From Paracentrotus lividus (Eukaryota > Echinodermata > Echinoidea > Camarodonta > Echinidae): a stretch of DNA of 64,000 nucleotides. The stretch is from positions 26,686-90,685 of the forward strand of contig CALNVZ010000429.1 of the NCBI GenBank assembly GCA_940671915.1. The letters run 5' to 3'. Below, piece by piece: positions 42,325 to 53,103 of the stretch. A model generated the notes under the pieces. The model worked only from the letters and a program-made list of their open reading frames with translations, was not told the origin of the DNA and did no database searches. Both the position numbers and the translations under genes were made by a program. Positions within the stretch are counted from its first letter, which is position 1, and the number at the start of each line of letters is the position of its first letter.

Positions 42325-44315
42325 TATGGTGCCTAGTCAATTCAATATATTTTAATTATTGGATAGAAAATGTACCCTAATAACATAAGTAATGATAATA
42401 ATAATAATAATAATAATTGCGAAAAATTTGGACAAATATCAATAAGTTTTATTATGTTTTTTTTTTTTTTTTTTTTTTTAACCAGAATTTCAAAGAAAGT
42501 TGTAATTCGAGAAGCGCACACAATAACAAGTGGAGGATACTACGATTGCTTGATGGCAACCATTGTTACGCTCTACTTTGAGTGACGTGTGGTGATGAAA
42601 TGAGATGTGGAGAACTTCTTAATTGCAAAATTTTGGGAGATAAATAACAAATCTGAACCGACTTTTTGACACTTCAGTTGCAAAGTTTTAGAGTAACACC
42701 AACTTTTTTCTCCTAGACAGAGATACGGCACATAATCTTACTCATGCAAATTCAATATGCACGTCTATACCTGCTCGGGCACACCAGCTTTTCTTTGAAG
42801 CTCCGAATATATTTCAATATACGCCAACTGAATAACATCGAATAACTTCATTATTCTTAATGGAATTTTTACCAAAACTTTAATAATGTTTTATTATCCT
42901 CTGTGAGAAAGCTGGTTGCATTGTGAATTTCGTGTGATATAGTTTTGATTTGCTATATACTGGAACGATATATGTTTTTATTTCGTTGTAGTTATAATGT
43001 TTTTAACGTAGATGGCGTTACTGCAGTTTAATTACAGTGTTTCTGAATTCGTAGTATGAATGATAATAGTAATCAGTACTGATGGTAATGCATGGATACA
43101 AATCATTCTAGGCATCGTCCTTTTGGTAATCGATTAGAAGTCTAAGCGACTTTTTGTCACTTTTAATTAGAATTATTGGGATAACTAATCAACAACTAAG
43201 ATTGCTTTTCCGGTTTCTAAGGATTATTGTTCATCTTTGTAAGACGAGTTTTTTGATGTATCATTTGTTTAGATCGGAAAAAAGAAAAGTTATTAAATTA
43301 TTGGTAACTTGATTGTGTGGAAAATCAGGAGAATCCTCAACTATGACTATTTAATGTGAAAGTGCATAAGTGGGGAAATGTTTGTGAATTTCATCGGATT
43401 TCGGCAAGGGTTTGATGAAATACAGAGTATCTTTAGGCGCATTGCATTGTAAAGTACTCGAGCCAATAAAGCTGACCAAATGATTAAAGTTGATGGTTAT
43501 GTCTATTCCTTGGTACCCAGAGTGTCGGATTTCTCGTCTAAGGCCGTAGACCAAGAATATCTTCTCTTATGGTCGTGTTTGTGGACGGACCTTCAATCAG
43601 TGCCAAGAAACGACAATACCAGGGATATCTCTGGTGGTGAGCTGAGTCTACCATTGGTGAGCTGAATCAACACCACAGCACCAGGAAAGAGAAGAGAAAG
43701 AGAGAAGAAACGTCGGTGTCCAGAGAAAGAAAGAGGCAACAACAGAGAGAGAAAGTAAATAAACTTGGTTCCTTCTGCACAGCAGCCCGTATATTTTGGT
43801 ATTAAACAGTGCAAGAACCAGTGGGCAGAAATCAAGGTCAACGGAGATATCTGGGGATCGTTTCACGAAACCATGGGCCAGGGGCGAAACCCTGCACCCA
43901 TGCAATTCATGTCCATGTGTATCCTCATGTAGCTATGGGTCTGGTGAATGGGAAAATTGAGTTTAACAGAAAATCTCATTCCCGAAGGACCCCCCCCCCC
44001 ATGTATTTTTTTTTTTTTACCACGCCCATTTTCCTTACTTAAATGGTTGATGTTAAAGGCATGTAAACGAAAACCATGTATGTAAACGAAAACCATGTAT
44101 ATATATATTTTTTATAGAGCAAGTGACCACTCAAATATTGGTCTTGAATAGGGCTACAAGATGATATACATATTTTGCAAATTAATGTAACGTAAAGGTC
44201 ACGGGAGGTCAAAAGGTCACAGAAATTGACCACTGACAGAACGTTTTTTTTTTTTCTGGGTAAAATATGAATAACAAAGTTTCAATTACTGTGAACTATA
44301 TTTGATGCGCATTTA
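42325..44315. other. Non-coding DNA with simple repeats
   Basis: An AAT run at 42395-42417, a T run at 42456-42479 and a C run at 43990-43999. The block 43430-43880 has LTR-like composition (AATAAACTTGG..), but no direct-repeat partner or primer site was seen. No gene recognised. Confidence 0.45.
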
Positions 44316-44945
44316 TAAGGGGAGATCCAAACCTGAAAAAGATGCCTAGTTAACGATTTTGATGTTGTTTCTGTACAAACTAAGCACACTTTGTTTATTC
44401 TAAAGAAAATGTTATAGGGCACAATATTTCAGAGGTGTGCTTTTCAAAATTTGTTGCGATCACCTCTAACTTCAAGGGGGCGTCCAAAATTGGTGCCCTT
44501 TTTATGTCAAACAATGTTTTAAAGATAACTTTTGATGGATATATCAAATTGCTTTAAAATGCGGATCATATTAAAGAGGAATAAATTGCCTATAGACTGA
44601 AACCTATTTTGATGGCATTCAAAAAAGGAAAAGTGGATAATTAGCCCAAACAAGTTAATTTTTCATATTTTTTTCAAAAAAAATGAATGTAATCTTAATT
44701 TATACTTCGCTCTTGTCAAAACTGCGTACAAAGATTAAAATTGTAACTTTTTAGAAATTTTTTGAAATATATGCACTACATCTTGTGAGAATTGCAGGTT
44801 CGTATATTATTTTCACAAAAAGTTATATCATCCTAAAGTCGTGATCTTGATTTCGGCGAAAATGACATTCTGGTCAATATCTATGAAAGCTCCGTACACG
44901 TACGTGTAATACTCTATGAGAATAGATATGGTGTCTTATATTAAC

Positions 44946-46626
44946 AAACAATCATTCGGATTAAACTCTAACTCCATTGTATTAAATGAAATGATATTGA
45001 ATCTAATGTCAGTCTATATAGAAACATACGGATTTTTAGCATCGACTTTAATCCTCCAGGATCAACATAATATTTTCATTAATTCAAAGGGGAAAAAAAT
45101 CCTTTAATCTGATAACGAATTATGAGTCTGCACTATCCAATTCTCTGAGGTGCAACTATTTCCTTCATTCCATAATCCTACGGATTGTATTTCTCTCTTT
45201 TTTTAACGATGCATTTGAATATTGTATCAATTATTTAGGAATTTCTTTTTTTAATGATGCAATAGTTCTGGAAATATTTTTTATCTCAGATCCCTAAACC
45301 AAAAGGTTCGTATATTATTTTGACAAAAAGTTATATCATCCTAAAGTCGTGATCTTGATTTTGCATGTTTGATCCCTAAACCAATCTATTTACTTGTGCA
45401 ATGAAGGGAGCTCAAAAAATAAAGAAATAAATAAAATTAAATTAAAACAAAATAAGATAAGAATAACACAAAGTAAATGAGGGAATCTTAAAACAAAAAC
45501 AAAAAGGAAAAGAATAATCAAAGAGTATTGTTTGATTACAGGAATCTATTACAATATGTTTACGCCCGTATTCTGGGGGAAGTGAGGGCACGAGCTAGAG
45601 GGGCGACAAATTGACGCTTAACTTTGGGGCGCCAAATTGATAAAAACACAAAAAAAACAAAAACAAAAACAAAACAATGAGAACAATAATCTTAATACCC
45701 GATATAGACGGACATAAAAACTACTCCTGTTGCTGATATGCGACCTTAAGGAAGGCAGATGGCCATTTTGTGTTTATTTGTTTATTATTATTATTATTTT
45801 TTTTATTTTATTTTTTTTTTATTTATTATTATTATTTATTTATTTTTTTTTTTTTTGGGGGGGGGGAGCATGGCCGATTTGGTCCTTGATTAGTTCATAA
45901 TGCAGAGTCTAAAGTAGGATAAGAGATTGATTCATTTACTGTACCTACTCTTAACAAGAGCACATACTAAGGTGAGTTTTGGAGTTCAGTGTTAAATTTG
46001 AGTTTGTTGTTGCACACTAGTTCGGAGTGAAACGGCTACAATGATTTTGTTATTATTATTGTTTCTTTTTCAATATTTTTAAACAAGTATTTTTTCTTCA
46101 TTGCAACACCACTCCCTACAAAAGATAATCCTTGCCGATGTGACCGACACAAAAATGAGCCTGAAAAAAGCTCCCCCGGACCCTACCCCTTATAGAATCA
46201 TGGATCTGCCACTAATAATTCCCACTGGGCACGGATAATATAATATTAGCACGTAATAATGCTTATATTAAGAAATACACTTTGAAAAAAATCATATGGC
46301 TGCCGGAAACTGTATGAAAGTGAAGGAAATTAGAAAAACTAACTAACTAAAAAGATAAATAAATAAAAGAGGAAATGCGGAAGCTTTTTTCTTTTCCGAA
46401 TTTAAGGAGTTGTAATAAAAGTGACTACAATGATGCAGTGTTTTATATAGATGGGTGGTGGTGGGGGCCAATCTGCTATCGAATTTACTTTGTAGCCTAC
46501 TATACAGAGATATATATTCAACTTTATTTAGTATATATTTTGATATGATTTTTAAAAATTTCAGGCTAAACTTATTCGCTATATATTGCAGGTACAAAAA
46601 GTAATGAAATAAATGCAATTTGATAA
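44946..46626. other. Left interior of the 6.5 kb element, no gene
   Basis: A ~60 bp piece of the left arm (GTTCGTATATTATTTT through GTCGTGATCTTGATTT) is duplicated at 45305-45362. Poly-T/A simple repeats at 45783-45865. A decayed hAT-type end (CATGGATCTGCCACTA) is near 46199. Confidence 0.5.
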
Positions 46627-46645
46627 TTCATATGTAATTATCGTA

Positions 46646-47030
46646 TCAGGACATCTCCCCCGGAGGACAACTCCCCCGGGGACAACTCCCGGAGGACAGC
46701 TCCCCCGGAGGACAACTCCCCCTGAGGACAACTCCCCCGGAGGACAACACCCCCGGAGGACAACTCCCCCACAGGACATCTCCCCCGGAGGACAGGTCCC
46801 CCGCAGGACAACTCCCCCGGAGGACATCTCCCCCGATGTAAACTCCCCCGGAGGACAAGTCCCACAGAGGACATATCCCCCGAGTAAAACTCCCCCGGAG
46901 GACAACTCCCCCGGAGGACAACTCCCCTGGAGGAAAACTCCCCCGGAGGACGACTCCCCCGGAGGACAACTCCCCCGCAGCACAACTACCCCGCAGGACA
47001 AGTCCCCCGGAGGACAACTCAACCATTCCG
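46646..47030 (+). repeat. GGACAACTCCCCCGGA array, left
   Basis: About 23 units of 16-17 bp, e.g. GGACAACTCCCCCGGA, GGACATCTCCCCCGGA and GGACAGGTCCCCCGCA. High identity suggests recent expansion. Frames through it on both strands encode repeats such as GGQLPRRTTPPEDN, which are consequences of the array. Confidence 0.95.
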
Positions 47031-47049
47031 GAGAACAGATCCACATGCA

Positions 47050-48490
47050 CTCGTTAATTTTTGCTCCATTTGCGATTTTTTTTTTTTAATTTCATTTTTT
47101 TAAACCGAAATAGCCATTCATGGAAATACGAAATCTTTGGCAATTTTTTTTTTTTTTTTTTCCGGCGAAGGGTGTTATAGTTTGGCAGCTGTGTATAGGC
47201 GTACTGCTATTGGAACCGCATTTTATCGTCAAAAGAGAGAGAGAGAGAGATATCAACTTCAATCTTCAATCACCATAGGAAGATGATCTGATTAGATTTG
47301 AGAGTATGTAGGTCAATGGTCAGGCCCGTAACTAGGATTTTTGTGGGGGTTCGAAATCTGAAAAAAAATGAACCTTTTGAAAAAAAAATGATTCTTGAGC
47401 GCAAAGTGCGAGCCGAAATTTTTTTACTAAAAATGACCCGAAGCAGTATATTTTTACTTTTATGGTTCTATTTTTGTTGTTGTTATTCTCTTACAAACGG
47501 TGACGATCATCTTTCTTTCAGCCCCCCCCCCCAAAAAAAAAAAAAAAGAAAAATGAAAAAGAAAAAGGATTTTCAAGCGCGAATCGTCAAGTGGAAAATT
47601 TTATATCACACCTCTTTAATTATACAAACATACATGTACATAATTTGATACACGGGTTTTGTTTTGTTTTGTTTTGGCTTCTTTCAGCAAATGTTCTAAA
47701 ATTATAAATGATTTCATCGGACATGTTGACGGAAATACTGAAAATTGGTTGATATACCGAGATGTTTTAATTGTCATCTACTTCTGGAGATATTTTCATA
47801 CCAACACTAGTTGCAATAACACCCTCTTATGATAGCGATGACACGGCATGAATGCAAAGCTGTGCAAGTGCATACTTATGAACACACACCATTCAGATAT
47901 AACAATTGTCTGTAAAATCTTAAACCCAATGACATTGATTGTATTACATTATTCCTTGAAAAATGACAAAACAAGTGATGATTTTGGAATTGAGTTTTGT
48001 GAATTTCTTTTTTGATCAATAAAAAATGTGTTCTCGTTTAAACTTTTGCGCCCATTCTAATTTGTTTAGGGTGTAATTAATTATTAATTAAAGCTTAATT
48101 ATCGTGGCTCACCCCCACCCCCCCCCCTTGCTGAAGACGACTAGAGATATGTAGGCCAACTCGCCCTTCGTGCTCTTTTCTACTCCTGTAGCTTCATTAT
48201 TTCCCATTTAGCATCCTTCTTTTTCAACATTTCTTTATTTCTTGCATTTTCATTAATTTTCCTTTTCTGAGGGTCACATTTCGTTGGGGTACCTCTGAAT
48301 CTGCAAACCTAACAACATTTTGAGGGAAGTAGTAGCCATTCATAGATTGGAAGGGGTGGTTCCAATGGATGATTAACAATTAAACAACCATTCCCATCCT
48401 CCCTTGTCATTACAGAAGGGAAAAGTAATGTAATAATTTAACAGAAAGAAAACCCAAGGGTTGGCATAAAATCAATAGTTATAAAGAATT
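47050..48490. other. Spacer between the inverted arrays
   Basis: No gene recognised. GA, poly-T, poly-A and C runs at 47145-47160, 47235-47250 and 47522-47546. Confidence 0.5.
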
Positions 48491-48504
48491 TAAAGTGAGG
48501 GGAG

Positions 48505-48882
48505 ATGTCATCGGGAGTTGTCCTTGGGGGACCTATCCTCCGGGGAGATGTCCTCCGGGGAGTTGTCCTCCAGGGGAGTTGTCCTGCGGGGGAGTTGTCC
48601 TCCGGGGAGCTGTCCTCAGGGTGTCGTCCTCCAGGGGAGTTGTCCTCCAGGGGAGTTGTCCAGGGGAAGTTGTCCTCCGTGGGAGTTGTCCCTGGGGAAG
48701 TTGTCCTCCGGGGGACTCGTCCTTGGGGGGACCTGTCCTCCGGGGAGATGTCCTGGGGGGACCTGTCCTCCGGGGGAGCTGTCCTCCGGGGGAGTTGTCC
48801 TCCGGGGGAGTTGTCCTCCGGGGGAGCTGTCCTCCAGGAGTTGTCCCCGGGGGAGATGTCCTCCGGGGGAGATGTCCTAGAA
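48505..48882 (-). repeat. GGACAACTCCCCCGGA array, right (inverse)
   Basis: Units read GGGGGAGTTGTCCTCC on the plus strand. They mirror the left array and share the AGGACATCTCCCCCGG outermost unit. G-runs of four to five occur every unit. Confidence 0.95.
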
Positions 48883-49244
48883 CCGTAATTATGTATATAT
48901 AGCTTCAAGCAGAAAAAAGTTTCTGCCTGATGCACTTAATCTGGAAAAGGAACACATCCTCATCAGAGCAAAAATTTTGTTAAAGTATGATCAAAAGTAA
49001 ATGCTTCTCCTCACCTACCCTATACATACCCCTGCCTCATGGAGCACTGGCGTTGAGCGGGACGCACTTTTTTTTTTGTTAGTGAGGGGGGGGGGGTGAT
49101 GAAAAGTTCATGCCCCTACTGACTAATAGAAAAGAAATTAATGCGTGATTAGGCCCGTGTCCAGGAGCATCCCATCCCCTTGGTTACAACTCGTTGTTAC
49201 AGCTCGTCTCTCTCTGAACACGTCCTTGGATATTTGAAAATGAA

Positions 49245-49810
49245 ATAAGGTTCGTTTGCCCGAACGTTAGATGCATTATTACGAAGGTTCATTCCTCAAA
49301 AAATGAAAGCGAATTCGTATGTCCCAGGCCCGTAACTAGGATTTTTCGTTCGTTCGAACCCCCCCCACCCCCCCCCCCTAGTTAAGGGCCTGTGTCCGAA
49401 AATGAAATCGGATTCATTATTCCGAAGGTTCATTCATCCAAAAATGAAATACGATTCATTTTCCGAAGGTACTTTCGTCCGAAGCTGAAATAAGGGTTCT
49501 TATTTGTCCAAAAATGAAATAGGGATTATTGTGTTTTAGACGAATGAACCCTAGTTCCTTTTCGGACGAATGACCAATATTTTATTTTACAATGTTTTAG
49601 GACCAATGCACCCTATTTCGTTTTCAGACGAGTGAACCTTCAGACTATTGAACCTTCGAAAAAACGAAACCTATATCCCTTTCGGACCAACGAAGCTTCG
49701 GTCAAATAAACATTTGGAACAACGAACCCTATTCTGGTTTCGGACAAACAAACCTTCTGAACATCGAACCTTCGGACAAATGAACCATCGGAACAACGAG
49801 CTGCAGCCTT
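49245..49810. repeat. TTCGGACGAATGAACC inverted arrays
   Basis: The first half (to about 49520) reads CCGAAGGTTCATTCGTCCGA and AAATGAAAT.GGATT. The second half (from about 49540) reads the inverse, GACGAATGAACCCTA and TTTTCGGACGAATGA. It is interrupted at 49325-49375 by a CAGGCCCGTAACTAGGATTT fragment with a C run. Open frames here are array products. Confidence 0.8.
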
Positions 49811-50189
49811 TTATCCCTTCTATCCTAACCAACCAATCATTTAGGCTCTGTTAGGGTGGCGGCCGAACCCCATTTAAAAGGCAAATAAAAAAGCAATTCC
49901 TGGAATATCTGTCAAACTAGTATAAACATAACACTCAATTTTGGAAAAGGGAATGGCATGTCTTCTCAAAATCACTGTGCACTCATTTTTATGTTTGACC
50001 ACCTTTGCATGTATTACAAAATCATGAAATGTCAGATTGCACAACTTTAAACAACCTTTGGGAAAGTGCTAAGAACCCGTATGTTTATTTATATCAAAAC
50101 AATCAAAATGATATTTATTTACTTGTAGATCCATTTAATGTTATCAAATTTTACTGTTGAAACCGGTTGATTTAGGGTTTAAAATGTGA
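49811..50189. other. Right interior of the 6.5 kb element
   Basis: Non-coding AT-rich DNA leading into the right arm. No feature recognised. Confidence 0.5.
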
Positions 50190-50877
50190 AATGCATTTTA
50201 TTGATAGAAGACACCATACCTTTTCCCCATAGAGTAATACAAGTTCGTGTACGGAGCTTTTTGCTATTAACAAGATTGTCGTTCTTCGGTGAAATCAAGT
50301 TCACGACTTTAGGATGCTATAACTTTTTGTTAAAATGATATACGAACCTGCATTTCTCAAAAGATGTCGTGCACGTATTGGAACAATTTTCTAAATAGTT
50401 ACAACTGGATATTCTTTATGCAGTTTTGAAAAATGCGAATAATAAATTTTGATTACATTCAATTTTTTGAAAAATATTATAAAAAATGAACTTGTTTGGG
50501 CTGAATATTCATTTTTACCCCTCTAAATTCCATGAAAGTGGATTTTAGCTTGTAGGTAATTTAATCCTCTTTTATATGAACTGAAATTCGGGGCGATATG
50601 AAAGTACCTACAAATTTCATCTCCAAATAACTATTTGTCATAAAAGGGGCAACTATTTTGGACGCCCCCTTAGATTAAGAGGTGATCGCAACAAATTTCG
50701 AAGAGCACACCTCTGAAATATTATTTCCAATGATATTTTCTTTCGAAAAAACAAGGTGTACTTAGTTTGTACAATACTAACATTTGAACCTTCATTTTGA
50801 GGGTTGGATCTCCCCTTATTAGCCAAAATAAATGTAACAGAGCCCAAGAAAGTTTATTTCTTTTTCATTTGACATAT

Positions 50878-51109
50878 GAAGAGCTCATTTCCAAGGGTAC
50901 TACATCCATTTTCCATCAAAATTAAAAAAAAAATAATAATAATAATACATCAATCTACTCATTTTTAGCACCTCTACACACTGTTACAAACGGAAACAAA
51001 AATTGTCGTTAGAAAGGGTGAAATAACTTACTTTAAAAAATCACTTCATTTCCAAAAGGTACTACATCCATTTCAAATCGTTAACAAAAAGGTACTACAT
51101 CCACTTTTA
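50878..51109. repeat. Relative of the 4664-4910 MITE
   Basis: Starts GAAGAGCTCATTTCCAAGGG and contains three GGTACTACATCCA phrases (50897, 51059, 51089), where the MITE at 4664 has GGGACTAAATCCA. The phrases lie in the same orientation, unlike the MITE's inverted pair, so this copy may be rearranged or truncated. Confidence 0.6.
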
Positions 51110-51164
51110 TGGAGTCCCATGTATTTGTTTTTATTGCGTGTAAATAATGAGTACTTGGCTGGGG

Positions 51165-52980
51165 GGTCTTCCCACGAGTCCTCGGTCCCACGAGTCCTAC
51201 GTCCCACGAGACCTCGGTCCCACGAGTCCTACGCACGTACGTGCAACGCGCCATAGGCTAACGTCAGCTAAATGAACGCCGCAATATTCGCCCGCGCGCC
51301 ATCCGCACTCTCAACCCGGCTCGCGCTCGCCATTGAAATGTACACTAATTACCGTTGATAAAAACCTCCTTCTCATCTTTTCAAAAAGTTTTCATGAATT
51401 AGCAACTAATTTTTTCCGTTTATCGAATACCAAGTTATTGTTCCCAATTCGACTATGTCCGAACATTTTTTTATTTAATCATAAATTTAGTCCAAACTCG
51501 GGTCACTTTTTGTTGTTTGTGTAGGCCCATGTATAGTGGTGCGCGTATTGAAAATAAATAACAGTCATATTCATACTTATAGACCTATCCGCCAATGAAT
51601 CTGGTTAAACTTTGAGAAAATTATATGAAATGCTTGGAATTCCTATCTAGATAAATTTTAGAAACAAGAACATTTAATCTTACATAGTTATAGTTATTAC
51701 AAAGTATTTTTACCTTAATCCAACTCTGCCCGTAATGTGCGCACAGCCAGATTCACCAATGTCTAGCCCGACCAGACCCCGTGCACAAGCGTCAACGTTC
51801 GTGTATGTTTGAGCAAATATTGACTTTTAACATCACCTAATCAACAATCTCTGGCATATTTCAGAGTTTTCTTTATAACAGTTGATCATTTGTACCGTTA
51901 AGAAATAATATTTCTAATATCATCAAAGCACACAACATTGATATCAGAGTGTCATTATAGAATAAAAAATTTCTAGCATCGAACCCACAATTTTTCTAAT
52001 CAAACATTTAGCCCGGCGTTCGGGACTGGTGTCTGGTGCGGGACGCTTGCATTGTCACCGCTACGCACTTGGCGGAAACCTAGCCACGCGCCGCTCAAAA
52101 GTAAACTCTGCGGCTTGAATGCCGTGGTAAAATTTATATTTAAAAAAAATTCTTACATATTGAAAAATTTATTATGATTTTTTACACTTACTTTTTATGT
52201 ATCCCTGATATTATGAAAATCATATATAATTTCCTCATTCTGTAAAAAAATTACGACTTCAAAGTGCATCTTTCAAAAATTGGCCGGAAATCACAAAACT
52301 TAGCTAAAAATTCCACTTTTGGAAGATCATTCACGTCGAGGGAAAAATGTTCGACAAATTAAACAAATGACGGAACAACTGTATCCTCGATCACTGAAAT
52401 CAAGTTGTGGCTAAACTTGAAAACTTTTATACTACGTTACCATGGCAACTCGGGTAAAATTGTTATTTTTTAGTACATTTTCCTTCATTAAAGTGTATTT
52501 TCAAGGGTCATTTCAATGGTACAAAACCCTAATTTTTTTTTTCTGGAATTACATGTAATTTTAATATAAAATTGATCCGTCTACGTTTGTAGTTTTATAT
52601 ATGAATATTCATATTTTGTGTAGAATCATAGTTTTTGATTGGTCAAAGTTTCAGTCATGGTTAGGATAAAAATAGATCGAGCGTAAACAAAATCTGAAAA
52701 GGACATGTTGTTGGCGCGACGCACGCGCAAAATGGCGTAACACATTAAGTTGGCGTGGTGCACGTACGTGTACGTCCCACGAGTCCTACGTCCCACGAGG
52801 CCGAGTATTTTTCCCACGAGTCCTCGGTCCCACGATTCCTCGGGCCCACGAGTCCTACGTCCCACGAGTCCTACGTACCACGAGACCTACGTCCCACGAG
52901 TCCTAGGTCCCACGAGGCCGAGTATTTTCCCACAAGTCCTACGTCCCACGAGTCCTCGGTCCCACGAGGCCGATTTTTCT
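51165..52980 (+). repeat. CCCACGAGTCCTCGGT array split by an insertion
   Basis: Array parts at 51165-51233 and 52771-52980 have the same unit and orientation (GTCCCACGAGTCCTACGTCC). They were one array of about 275 bp before the 51234-52770 insertion. Two sub-types, ending CTCGG and CTACG, alternate. The start GGGGGGTCTTCCCACGAG matches the left tip of 14339-16878, and 52980-53100 matches 16840-16720 inverted, so this is a second copy of that element type. Its right side is interrupted by Tc1 copy 2. Confidence 0.85.
51234..52770. mobile_element. 1.5 kb element inserted in the array, TACG target
   Basis: Ends CACGTACGTGCAACGCGCC and (inverse) CACGTACGTGCACCACGCC, with TACG on both sides (51230-51233, 52771-52774). 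The array unit GTCCTACGTCCC shows the target with a single TACG. The tip CACGTACGTG is itself palindromic, so the exact cut could shift by a few bases. CpG-rich just inside both ends, AT-rich middle, no coding frame recognised. Confidence 0.75.
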
Positions 52981-53103
52981 CATATCGTATTTTGTTTTAT
53001 CAGAAAGTTTTTCAACATCAATGAAACATTTTGTAAGCTGAATTATACAACATGAATTAATTTAGTTGTGGTTAATATAGGCACTAGCATGGCGAATAAT
53101 GTA

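Larger units (their letters stand above)
46627..48897. mobile_element. Element with inverted GGACAACTCCCCCGG arrays
   Basis: The outer ends GTAATTATCGTATCAGGACA and (inverse) ATAATTACGGTTCTAGGACA lead into mirror-image arrays at 46646-47030 and 48505-48882. The 1.4 kb middle has no transposase and includes a GCCCGTAACTAGGATTTTTG element fragment near 47325. A related array pair is embedded in units A and B, with less homogeneous units. Exact ends and target duplication are uncertain. Confidence 0.75.
44318..50816. mobile_element. 6.5 kb element with ~625 bp terminal inverted repeats
   Basis: The left arm is 44318-44945 and the right arm 50190-50816. The tips are AGGGGAGATCCAA with TA outside (44316-44317, 50817-50818). 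The arms pair through CACACCTCTGAAATATT, GATCACCTCTTAA, GGGGGCGTCCAAAAT, TTGTTTGGGCT and AGGATG.TATAACTTTTTGT. Secondary content includes a 2.3 kb array element (46627-48897) and the 49245-49810 array. No transposase recognised. The AGGGGAGA tip is similar to the GGGGAGAC tips of phrase elements 1 and 3. Confidence 0.8.

Noticed and set aside
43430..43880. Possible solo LTR (AATAAACTTGG-type polyadenylation context)
   Set aside because: No second LTR, primer-binding site, target duplication or retroviral-type coding region was found.
46579..47089. Open frames of 134-158 codons on both strands (PPEDNSPGGQLPRR-like repeats)
   Set aside because: They coincide with the 16-17 bp array and occur in several frames on both strands; the same is true at 48438-48935, 23653-24139, 57614-58114 and 52750-53055.
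46646..48882. Regular short repeats reminiscent of a CRISPR array
   Set aside because: Units are contiguous without unique spacers, come in inverted pairs within a eukaryotic-type insertion, and have no cas-like genes nearby.
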